From positions 1 to 6,193 of the forward strand of contig JAUPLX010000136.1 in assembly GCA_030836665.1 (NCBI GenBank): 6,193 nt of DNA, read 5' to 3'. Source of the DNA: Patescibacteria group bacterium. GTDB taxonomy: Bacteria > Patescibacteriota > Gracilibacteria > BD1-5 > UBA2023. The translations under genes and the position numbers were made by a program. The notes below the pieces were generated by a model. The model saw nothing but the letters and a program-made list of their open reading frames with translations, had not been told where the DNA came from and searched no databases. Positions 1 through 6,066 of this stretch are shown piece by piece (position 1 is the stretch's first letter; each line of letters opens with the position of its first letter).

Positions 1-152
1 GCGGAATTCCGAAGGGAGAAATATTCGAGATTCGCGTCGTCTTCGGTATTCGGAAGGACTTCGGAGAAGTACGGAAACGCCGCGGCAGGAACCGTAACCG
101 AGAAAAACGATGCCGCCAAAGCGATGGCGAGAACGGAAACGAAAGAAGGCAT
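1..152 (-). CDS. Exported lamin-tail-domain (LTD) protein, N-terminal part only
   Basis: This is the first 50 codons of a minus-strand gene that runs off the left edge of the window. The N-terminus MPSFVSVLAIALAAS is a hydrophobic signal segment. It ends in a small-residue stretch (VPAAA) that gives a likely signal peptidase I site at about residue 25. The mature protein then begins with FPYFSEVLPNTEDDANLEY, which matches the usual opening strand of lamin-tail domains (pattern I-x-E-V-x-P-N-x-x-x-x-x-x-x-E-Y/F-I-E-L-x-N). LTD proteins in bacteria are secreted or surface proteins, often with further repeats or nuclease domains, but those would lie outside the window. ATG at 152 is the only start available, because the frame has a TAG stop at 182-180. 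No Shine-Dalgarno site precedes it. Instead eleven pyrimidines abut the ATG. The domain call rests on a short stretch, so it is probable rather than certain. Confidence 0.72.
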   Translation of the reverse strand, partial: MPSFVSVLAIALAASFFSVTVPAAAFPYFSEVLPNTEDDANLEYFSLRNS

Positions 153-157
153 GGAGA

Positions 158-173
158 GGGGAATGAAATCCCC
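158..173 (-). promoter_or_regulatory. Small hairpin just upstream of the LTD gene start
   Basis: The minus strand has a perfect 5-bp inverted repeat, GGGGA and TCCCC, around a 6-base loop, ending 5 bases before the ATG of the LTD gene. There is no following T-tract, so it is not a terminator. It could fold in the leader and influence translation, or it may be a chance pairing in a C/G-run-rich leader. Confidence 0.2.
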
Positions 174-204
174 CGAATCCTATTTCCCCATGGGTGGAAA
201 AATA

Positions 205-233
205 CGGAAAAATCCCCGAAAAAAACGGGGATT
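205..233 (-). terminator. Factor-independent terminator after ftsH
   Basis: Read on the minus strand, AATCCCCG and CGGGGATT form a perfect 8-bp stem (211-218 with 226-233) around a loop of seven T. The stem runs directly into a T-tract (CGGGGATTTTTCC). It lies 19 bases past the ftsH stop codon and 59 bases before the LTD start, so it should end the ftsH transcript and separate the LTD gene into its own unit. On the plus strand the structure is not followed by T residues, so the terminator is one-directional. Confidence 0.8.
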
Positions 234-251
234 CCCTCATATCGGACCGAA

Positions 252-2225
252 TTAGGCGACGGCCTTTTCCGGAAGACCTTCGACTCCCTCGAAGAAGGCG
301 TCGAATTCCTCGCGGAGCATTTCCTCCTTTTCGAGAAGTTTTACTGCGATGCGGTCATGGAGTTCGCGGTTGGCGAGAATGATTTCCTTAGCCTTGGAAT
401 ACGATCCCTTAAGAATGAGACGCACCTTTTCGTCAATCTTTTCCTGGGTCTTTTCGGAAACGATTTTCCCGGATCCCTCGGCACCGAGGTAATTTCCGGC
501 AACCTGTTCCGCCGCGAAATTTTCCGGACCGAGATCTTCGTCGAATCCGTAACGCATGACCATCGCCCGGGCCATTTCCGTGGCGCGTTCGATGTCGCTC
601 GAAGCGCCGGTGGTAATGAAATCCGACCCGAAGAACACTTCTTCGGCGGCGCGTCCTCCGTAATAGGTCGCGAGTTCGTCGAAATATTTGGCCTTGGATA
701 CGTACGTGCGGTCTTTCTCGGGAAGGAACCACGTCACGCCGCCGGCGCCTCCGCGCGGGATGATGGAAATCTTGTGGACCGGATCGGTATGCGCGAGCAT
801 CTTTCCGACGATGGCGTGTCCGACTTCGTGGTAGGCGGTGATCTTTTTTTCGAGTTCGGTCATCCGGAGGGATTTTTTCGTATTCCCCATGACGACCTTT
901 TCGATAGCCTGCTGAATCATCGCGGCGGTAACCGTCTTCGACGAGAGCTTTCCGGCAAGGATGGCCGCCTCGTTGAGAAGGTTGCCGAGATCGGCGCCGG
1001 AAAACCCTACGGTCGTCGCGGCGACGCTCGAAAGGTCGACGTCGGCGTCGAGGGGCTTCCCTTTGGCGTGGAATTCGAGAATCTTCTTGCGGTCTTCGAG
1101 ATTCGGGAGGTTGATGACGATCTTGCGGTCGAAACGGCCCGGACGCAAGAGCGCCTTATCGAGGACGTCCGCGCGATTGGTAGCGGCAAGGATGATGACG
1201 GAAGTCTCGTTATCGAAACCGTCCATCTCGGTAAGGATCTGATTCAGGGTCTGTTCGCGTTCGTCGTGCCCGCCGCCGATTCCGGGAGAACGGCGTTTTC
1301 CGATGGCGTCGATTTCGTCGATGAAGATGATGGACGGGGCCTTTTCTTTGGCCTCCTTGAAAAGATCGCGGACGCGGGCCGCTCCGACTCCGACGAACAT
1401 TTCGACGAATTCGGAACCCGATATCGAGAAGAACGGTACTTCGGCTTCTCCGGCAACCGCGCGAGCGAGGAGGGTTTTTCCCGTTCCCGGAGGACCGGCC
1501 ATGAGGACTCCGCGCGGAATTTTCGCTCCGAGGTCGCGGTATTTTTTCGGGTTCTTCAAGAAATCCACGACTTCCGCGAGGTCTTCCTTTTCTTCGACCG
1601 AACCCGCCACGTCGGCGAAGGTTACCTTATCTTTGGCTTTCGGGTCGTATATGCGTGCCCGGGATTTGATGAACGCGACGGGGTTCGCCCCTCCCCCGCC
1701 CATGCGGGAAAAGAGGAATATCGCGACCCCAAGGAACAATACGGCTCCGACGAGCGTCGGAATAAGCTCGATGAGGGCGTTTCCGAGAGCGTCTTCTTTG
1801 ATGGTCAGTTTCGTCGGGACGGCCTTGTCGTTGAAACCGAGGTCGACGATGCCGTCGTTCGGCGGAAGGAGCACTTTGTCGACGTCGACGATCTTGACGA
1901 CCCGGTCGCCGACGATCTTCTCCTTCGCGGGCTTCTTCGCCGAAAGCGTATTGCCCTCGACGATGATCTCGGAATACGCGCCGGAATGGTACTGCGCTAT
2001 TACGTCGCTGAGCGCGGCCTTTTCATTGACGTTCTGCTTCGTGTCGGACGCGAAGAGCGCGACGACGGCCGATACGAAAACGGCGGCCAAAACGAGCACG
2101 ACGAACGGATTCGGACGACGCGAACCCTTGCCGGAACCCCCTTTCGGAGACCCGTTTAAAGGATTCCGGAGGATGCCGGAGGATTTCTTATCGGAAGGGA
2201 TTTTCGGAAGGGATTTTTTCTTCAT
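252..2225 (-). CDS. ftsH: ATP-dependent zinc metalloprotease FtsH
   Basis: FtsH is a membrane-anchored hexameric AAA+ protease that extracts and degrades misfolded membrane proteins and short-lived regulators. The 657-residue protein is of normal length. It has a basic Ser/Gly-rich N-tail (1-38), a first membrane segment (41-60), an extracytoplasmic domain (about 61-150) and a second membrane segment (about 151-173). The AAA domain follows, with Walker A GPPGTGKT (244-251), pore motif FVG (277-279), Walker B IIFIDE (299-304), sensor-1 N350 and arginine fingers R364 and R367. The peptidase domain has zinc motif HEVGH (466-470) and D544 as probable third ligand. HEVGH differs from the common HEAGH but keeps all catalytic residues. 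ATG at 2225 (MKKKSLPK) was chosen. A longer TTG-started frame overlaps the upstream gene and adds a non-conserved tail. No SD precedes the ATG; 13 pyrimidines abut it. Probably co-transcribed with the TraB-like gene 56 bases upstream. Confidence 0.97.
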   Translation of the reverse strand: MKKKSLPKIPSDKKSSGILRNPLNGSPKGGSGKGSRRPNPFVVLVLAAVFVSAVVALFASDTKQNVNEKAALSDVIAQYHSGAYSEIIVEGNTLSAKKPAKEKIVGDRVVKIVDVDKVLLPPNDGIVDLGFNDKAVPTKLTIKEDALGNALIELIPTLVGAVLFLGVAIFLFSRMGGGGANPVAFIKSRARIYDPKAKDKVTFADVAGSVEEKEDLAEVVDFLKNPKKYRDLGAKIPRGVLMAGPPGTGKTLLARAVAGEAEVPFFSISGSEFVEMFVGVGAARVRDLFKEAKEKAPSIIFIDEIDAIGKRRSPGIGGGHDEREQTLNQILTEMDGFDNETSVIILAATNRADVLDKALLRPGRFDRKIVINLPNLEDRKKILEFHAKGKPLDADVDLSSVAATTVGFSGADLGNLLNEAAILAGKLSSKTVTAAMIQQAIEKVVMGNTKKSLRMTELEKKITAYHEVGHAIVGKMLAHTDPVHKISIIPRGGAGGVTWFLPEKDRTYVSKAKYFDELATYYGGRAAEEVFFGSDFITTGASSDIERATEMARAMVMRYGFDEDLGPENFAAEQVAGNYLGAEGSGKIVSEKTQEKIDEKVRLILKGSYSKAKEIILANRELHDRIAVKLLEKEEMLREEFDAFFEGVEGLPEKAVA

Positions 2226-2281
2226 GGGAAAAAGGAAGTCGGATGCGGTATGGTAATGAAAACGCGAGAGAACGCAAGGTC

Positions 2282-3367
2282 CTAAGGCAAGGTCGGATAC
2301 CGGTAGCGGATGGGGCCGGAAATTTTCCAACGGTGGTCTTTTTCTTGTAATTGGTCGAATACGCCGTCGAAGTGGAGAAGTCCGTAGGTGATGAAGATTT
2401 TCTTCTGGTCCGTAGACGTTATCGCGTCGACGATAACCTTATTGCGGTCGTCGAGGATGGAAGAAAACAGATCGGCTTTTCCGAGTCCGGCGAAGGCCGC
2501 CGCCGAGGCGTCGCGGTTCTTGATGACCAGACTCATGATTGCCCGATTGAGGTATCGGACGGTCGCGAGTTCCCTCGGAGCCAGCGAATTCGCGTAGGCG
2601 GCGATTTCCTTGGAAAATTCTTCGGTCACGCCTTCCGTTTCCGGAGACGGAGGCGATACGGAAGGTTCGCCGGAGACCGCGCCTCGGCGCTTTTCGAAAT
2701 TCGCCACGATTTCGTCGATGCCGAGATCGACGTTCCGATCGTCGGGACCGGGGGCTCCGACGATGGCGGCGGTATTTTGCGGAACGAGACCGTAGAGCTT
2801 CGACATCGAAGCGTAGAGGTCCTTGTCGAACTTGAATCCCATCATCGCGTCGAACTTCTTCGTATTCTCCGGACTTCCCGGACGGACGCCTTCGTAAAAA
2901 AGGACGTAGCCGTCTTTTCGAGCCGCCGCGAGGTCGTCACCCACGCCGTTGTAAAACGATTCGGAACCGATATGCGCCATCGCGCGGAACCGGACGGTCT
3001 TTTCGCCGTTGGAAATGACGTATTCGGGCAGTTTCGCCGGATCGATTTCGTTCTGGTAGACGGTGAAAATTCCGCCGCAAAGCATGACGGCGAGCGAAAA
3101 TACCCCCATCTTCCGGACGTACGCCAAGAGAAAATCCGCCAGCTTCGGGTATTCTCTGGAAGCTATCCGGCAATAAAAAATGCGGACGAGATAGAAAAGG
3201 AACGCGTAAGCCGTGATGAGCAATGCCGTGGCGAAGGCGGATTCTCCGCCGGAAACGTACCCCGAGAGCGCGACGACGAGCACGAGGGATCCGGTACCGA
3301 CCGCATTCGCAAGAGGCAACGAGGAAGACTTTCCGGAAGTTTTCCGGAATATGGTTGACATTTTCAT
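2282..3367 (-). CDS. TraB/GumN (Tiki)-like membrane protein
   Basis: This is a 361-residue protein with three predicted membrane segments near the N-terminus (about 23-38, 44-64 and 87-103) and a large soluble domain after them. The domain shows features of the TraB/PrgY/GumN/Tiki superfamily. These are a first His motif FRAMAHIG (H132), a conserved-looking Glu after a hydrophobic strand (VLFYEGV, E159), a DDRN motif (306-309) and a second GX2H motif YGLLH (329-332) near the C-terminus. In this superfamily two GX2H motifs and the Glu form a putative metal or protease site. Here the first motif has Ala in place of Gly (A129-M-A-H132). A Pro/Ser/Glu-rich linker (about 229-250) interrupts the domain. 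Substrate and activity are unknown. The start ATG at 3367 has a weak AGG 7 bases upstream, and a second ATG lies two codons in. The gene is the likely first member of an operon with ftsH. Confidence 0.7.
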   Translation of the reverse strand: MKMSTIFRKTSGKSSSLPLANAVGTGSLVLVVALSGYVSGGESAFATALLITAYAFLFYLVRIFYCRIASREYPKLADFLLAYVRKMGVFSLAVMLCGGIFTVYQNEIDPAKLPEYVISNGEKTVRFRAMAHIGSESFYNGVGDDLAAARKDGYVLFYEGVRPGSPENTKKFDAMMGFKFDKDLYASMSKLYGLVPQNTAAIVGAPGPDDRNVDLGIDEIVANFEKRRGAVSGEPSVSPPSPETEGVTEEFSKEIAAYANSLAPRELATVRYLNRAIMSLVIKNRDASAAAFAGLGKADLFSSILDDRNKVIVDAITSTDQKKIFITYGLLHFDGVFDQLQEKDHRWKISGPIRYRYPTLP

Positions 3368-3382
3368 TCTTATACCTATAAG
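3355..3382 (+). promoter_or_regulatory. Sigma70-type promoter for the unknown two-gene operon
   Basis: The plus strand has a perfect -35 hexamer TTGACA (3355-3360), a 16-base spacer and a 5/6 -10 hexamer TATAAG (3377-3382). Transcription should begin near 3389, giving a leader of about 20 bases before the ATG at 3411. The -35 box lies inside the first codons of the divergent TraB-like gene, so promoter and coding sequence share these bases. Confidence 0.7.
3369..3382. repeat. Palindrome CTTATA-CC-TATAAG in the divergent spacer
   Basis: A perfect 6-bp inverted repeat with a 2-base centre lies between the divergent TraB-like gene and the exported-protein gene. Its right half is the -10 box of the rightward promoter. 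Its left half is the same hexamer on the minus strand, one base before the TraB-like ATG. It may be an operator for a dimeric regulator, or the pair of -10-like elements of overlapping divergent promoters. No clear -35 is seen for the leftward direction. Confidence 0.4.
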
Positions 3383-3392
3383 GAAATCGATA

Positions 3393-3410
3393 CCCTCTTT
3401 CTTTCTTCGT
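3393..3410 (+). promoter_or_regulatory. Pyrimidine-tract leader before the exported-protein gene
   Basis: Sixteen consecutive pyrimidines (CCCTCTTTCTTTCTTC, 3393-3408) followed by GT lead straight into the ATG at 3411. With a start site near 3389 this tract makes up most of the 5' leader. No Shine-Dalgarno sequence is present. Similar tracts precede ftsH, der and the LTD gene, which suggests a shared initiation context; the mechanism is inferred, not shown. Confidence 0.45.
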
Positions 3411-3845
3411 ATGAAAAAGCTGTTCTATGGGATTTTAGCCATTTTACCGCTCGTTTCAACTGGAGCGGCACACGCCGATTTTTTTCTCGACCGCGTGGTC
3501 AACGATTTACCGGAAAAAGCGCGTATGGAACGCATCGGAATCGGCAGCTATTCTTTTAGCAACCAGGCGAACGCCGCTTCCTACCGCGACAGCCTGTTCA
3601 TGATTTCCCGAGTGAAAAACGAAGCGTACCGCCGTTACGTGGACGGTCGCATTTCGAGCTACCGGTTTTCGGATACGATGAACGAACTCGAAACCCTCTC
3701 GTATTCGCTCGACAACTACTACGCGAACCTTTCGAGCTTCGAACGGACCGGATCGGCATTCTATAAGAATTTGGCCATGTCCGATCTCACGGGCGCACGC
3801 TCCAGCTACGCGCGACTGAAAGCGATAACCCTTAAGCGGCAATAA
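3411..3845 (+). CDS. Small exported protein of unknown function
   Basis: A 144-residue protein with a clear signal peptide: Lys-Lys start, hydrophobic core FYGILAILPLVSTGA and a probable AHA cleavage site at residue 22. The mature chain of about 122 residues is rich in Ser, Tyr, Arg and Asn, has no Cys, no second membrane segment and no lipobox. Its pattern (for example NELETLSYSLDNYYANLSS) looks mostly helical. I recognise no family. ATG at 3411 was chosen over an upstream in-frame ATG at 3213, because the longer version would bury the signal peptide and overlap the divergent gene by over 150 bases. A good sigma70-type promoter lies just upstream. The stop codon TAA shares one base with the ATG of the next gene (TAATG), so the two are translationally coupled and probably act together. 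Confidence 0.85.
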   Translation: MKKLFYGILAILPLVSTGAAHADFFLDRVVNDLPEKARMERIGIGSYSFSNQANAASYRDSLFMISRVKNEAYRRYVDGRISSYRFSDTMNELETLSYSLDNYYANLSSFERTGSAFYKNLAMSDLTGARSSYARLKAITLKRQ

Positions 3846-4477
3846 TGTCCCTCCACTACCGCGGAACCCCGGAAGACCGGGCCGAACTCTATAAGGAGGC
3901 CATCGGCAGAACGTTCGAAGAACGGTTTTTCGATATCGCCTTCGGAAATCCGGATCCCCAGTTTTACCGAATCGGATGGCTGACCGAAGACATTCCCCAT
4001 ATCGATCTCTATATCGGACGATCGCTTCCGGAAGAAGAAATCCAAAAGCTCGGACACGATCGGCGGGACGTCGAAATCAACGCCATGATCCACACCGAAA
4101 ACGCTTGGAAGCTCGCGGGGCTCGAGGCGATCGGCGAATCGGGAATATTCGAAGACTTTTCGATAGAGAACGAGGAAGACGGGGGAAGGCCCTACCGGAA
4201 CCTGTATTTCCGCATCCAGCGGCCGCATACTTCGGGACGGATACGCAATACCCTCCTCAAACTCGCCGCCGCGTTGGAAAAAGCGGGATTCCGCAATAAC
4301 GGACAATTGAAATTCGACTGGATCAAAGCCGTCGACATGAACGATTTCGGATTCGCCGAACACGACAGCTCCGTACAGGTCATGCGGATGGAAGCCGAAG
4401 AAGAAGCGCACGGACCCGAAATCAACGTCTCCCAGGCCAAGCAGGCGATTGCGAAAATCTTAGAAAAACGGGGATAG
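3845..4477 (+). CDS. Acidic soluble protein of unknown function
   Basis: A 210-residue protein with no signal peptide or membrane segment, so it is probably cytoplasmic. It is rich in Glu and Asp and reads as mixed alpha/beta. Alternating hydrophobic strands (PHIDLYIGRS, YRNLYFRIQRP, GQLKFDWIKAV) lie between helical stretches such as NTLLKLAAALEKAG and the C-terminal QAKQAIAKILEKRG. I see no nucleotide-binding loop, zinc cluster or known catalytic motif and do not recognise the family. It is the second gene of a two-gene operon. Its ATG overlaps the preceding stop codon by one base, so translation is probably by re-initiation; no Shine-Dalgarno site is needed or seen. Codon use is like that of its neighbours. 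It ends in TAG and converges on der 104 bases away across a structured palindrome. Confidence 0.85.
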   Translation: MSLHYRGTPEDRAELYKEAIGRTFEERFFDIAFGNPDPQFYRIGWLTEDIPHIDLYIGRSLPEEEIQKLGHDRRDVEINAMIHTENAWKLAGLEAIGESGIFEDFSIENEEDGGRPYRNLYFRIQRPHTSGRIRNTLLKLAAALEKAGFRNNGQLKFDWIKAVDMNDFGFAEHDSSVQVMRMEAEEEAHGPEINVSQAKQAIAKILEKRG

Positions 4478-4481
4478 CCAC

Positions 4482-4569
4482 AGGCCGGGAACCGTCGATT
4501 TCTGAGGCCGACGGCACGGGGTCGAAACGGGAAAAGGATTCCGTCCCGTCTCATGCCGGTTCCCGGCCT
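4482..4569. terminator. Structured palindrome between convergent genes, probable bidirectional terminator
   Basis: Perfect 13-base inverted arms AGGCCGGGAACCG (4482-4494) and CGGTTCCCGGCCT (4557-4569) enclose 62 bases. Inside are two further pairings: CCGTCG with CGACGG (4492-4497 and 4509-4514, sharing three bases with the outer arm) and ACGGGA with TCCCGT (4527-4532 and 4544-4549). Each has an 11-base loop. Beyond the arms, ATAGCC at the end of the left gene pairs with GGCTAT at the end of der. T-tracts flank it on both sides: TTTTTTT at 4585-4591 on the plus strand and TTTTT at 4465-4469 on the minus strand. Its position between two 3' ends suggests bidirectional termination, but the large branched loop is atypical. 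A REP-like repeat or small RNA remains possible. Confidence 0.5.
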
Positions 4570-4581
4570 CCTTATGGGGGG

Positions 4582-6048
4582 CTATTTTTTTCCCTTCGCC
4601 TTCTTCTGCTTAATGCTTTCGGCGGTTTTTTCGATGTCGCGCTTCGCCTTCATGGCGGCGAGTTCGTCCGGTTCTTTCAATCCTCCGCCCTTCTTGAAGA
4701 TGCTTTCGCGCCCCTTGAGTTCGACTTCGACGGGAGTTCCGGCGAATCCGAAATGTTCGCGAATGCGGTTTTCGAGATAGCGCGGGTAGCTGAAATGGAA
4801 GTGTTTCGCGTTATTGACGGAGATGACGAAACGCGGCGGTTCGATATCGACTTGGGAACCGTAATAAACCTTCGGCTTGTGCGATTTGCGGTTTCCGGTC
4901 GGCGCGTGCTGCATCGTGACCTGCGCGAGGAATTCGTTGAACACGGCGGTTTTTACGCGCTTGCGGCGTTCCTTCTTGATGGCGAGGGCGATGTCGAGAA
5001 TGTCGTCGATGCGCTTTCCGTCGATGGCGCTCGTAAAGAGGGCTTCGGCATAATCGCAGAAATCGAGGCGGTTCGCGATGTAGCGCTGGTAGCGGGTAGC
5101 GACGTCGTCGGCGTCGGTATCCGGGCGGGCGAGGACTTTGTCCCACTTATTGAAGACGAAGATGATGCCTTTCTTAGCCTCGATCGCCTTTCCGACGATG
5201 GCCTGGTCTTGTCCGGTAATGCCTTCTTCCGCGTCCATGACGATGACTTCCACGTCCGAACGTTCGATGGCGCGCTCACTGCGGAGGACGCTCCAATCTT
5301 CGATATTGGCGGTGCCGATCTTTCCGGAACGGCGGATTCCGGCCGTATCGATGAGGATGATCTTTTCGCCGTTATGCTCGATTTCGGTGTCGATGGCGTC
5401 ACGGGTGGTTCCGGGCATGTCGCGGACCATGACGCGGTTTTCACCGGTCATCGCGTTGATGAGGCTCGATTTTCCGACGTTCGGACGTCCGATGATCGCC
5501 ATTTTCAGCGTTTCGTCGGCATATACCGGCTCATCGGTATCGAAGCCCTTCGCCTTGATGAATTCGGCGATTTTTTCATTCAATTGGAAAAGTCCGCGGC
5601 CGTGGGCGACGGAAGTCACGACGAAATCGTCGAACCCGAGGGACATGATTTCGTACGCTTCGCGTTCGCGTTCCGGATTATCGGCTTTGTTCGCGACGAC
5701 GATAACGTATTTGCCGGATCGGCGGAGGAGTTTGGCGATTTCCTGGTCGAACGAGGTAATCTTGTCGTACTCGAGGATGAATATGACGAGGTCGCTATGG
5801 TCCATGGATTCCTCGACGCGTTTGCGGACGTCCTTGAGGATTTCGTCATCGGTCCCGAAAGCGAGACCTCCGGAATCGGCGAGAACGTAGGAAACGCCGA
5901 GTTCCTCGTCACGGACCTTGTGTTCGAGAATGTCGCGGGTCGTATTCTCGATATCGGAAACGATGGCGATGCGTATGCCCGCCAGAGCGTTGAAAAGACT
6001 GGACTTTCCCACGTTGGGCCGACCGACGATGGTAATTCTCGCGAGCAT
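4582..6048 (-). CDS. der: Ribosome assembly GTPase Der (EngA)
   Basis: Der is a double GTPase needed for maturation of the 50S ribosomal subunit. The 488-residue protein has the full family layout. GTPase domain 1 carries GRPNVGKS (9-16), TTRD (36-39), DSGG (58-61), NKAD (120-123) and SVAHG (146-150). An acidic linker follows. Domain 2 carries GRPNVGKS (187-194), PGTTRD (212-217), DTAG (234-237), NKWD (300-303) and SAIDG (340-344). The C-terminal KH-like domain (about 355-445) includes PPRFVISVNN and YLENRIREHFGF, and a lysine-rich tail follows. Domain 1 has ENTTRD where most Ders have PGVTRD, and DSGG rather than DTGG; both keep the key residues. The ATG at 6048 lies 18 bases past the corC-like stop, so the two genes are probably one operon. 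There is no SD; nine pyrimidines (CCCCTTCCC) sit 2 bases before the ATG. Confidence 0.97.
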   Translation of the reverse strand: MLARITIVGRPNVGKSSLFNALAGIRIAIVSDIENTTRDILEHKVRDEELGVSYVLADSGGLAFGTDDEILKDVRKRVEESMDHSDLVIFILEYDKITSFDQEIAKLLRRSGKYVIVVANKADNPEREREAYEIMSLGFDDFVVTSVAHGRGLFQLNEKIAEFIKAKGFDTDEPVYADETLKMAIIGRPNVGKSSLINAMTGENRVMVRDMPGTTRDAIDTEIEHNGEKIILIDTAGIRRSGKIGTANIEDWSVLRSERAIERSDVEVIVMDAEEGITGQDQAIVGKAIEAKKGIIFVFNKWDKVLARPDTDADDVATRYQRYIANRLDFCDYAEALFTSAIDGKRIDDILDIALAIKKERRKRVKTAVFNEFLAQVTMQHAPTGNRKSHKPKVYYGSQVDIEPPRFVISVNNAKHFHFSYPRYLENRIREHFGFAGTPVEVELKGRESIFKKGGGLKEPDELAAMKAKRDIEKTAESIKQKKAKGKK

Positions 6049-6066
6049 GCGGGAAGGGGTGAGAAA

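Noticed and set aside
357..2159. 600-residue plus-strand open frame opposite ftsH
   Set aside because: It is fully antisense to a clear FtsH, its translation is low-complexity and Arg/Asp/Phe-rich, and it has no known motif. It arises from codon bias that avoids TTA, CTA and TCA in ftsH.
2226..2281. Separate promoter for ftsH in the 56-base gap
   Set aside because: Only a weak TTGCGT-N16-TACCAT match was found on the minus strand, too poor to call.
2226..2330. 35-residue N-terminal extension of FtsH from a TTG start
   Set aside because: It overlaps the end of the upstream gene, has no family support, and the ATG at 2225 gives a normal FtsH N-terminus just before the first membrane segment.
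2351..3358. 335-residue plus-strand open frame opposite the TraB-like gene
   Set aside because: It is antisense along nearly its whole length, the translation is rich in Arg, Asp and Glu without domain features, and the minus-strand frame has membrane segments and family motifs.
3213..3410. Upstream in-frame start for the exported protein
   Set aside because: It would overlap the divergent gene, pass through the promoter and bury a clear signal peptide that begins at 3411.
3806..4411. 201-residue minus-strand open frame opposite the acidic protein
   Set aside because: It is antisense to an operon member with a strong promoter and TAATG coupling, and it has no recognisable features.
4482..4569. 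Integron attC-type recombination site
   Set aside because: The arms resemble an attC by size, but the required RYYYAAC and GTTRRRY core sites are not present and no integrase or cassette array is seen.
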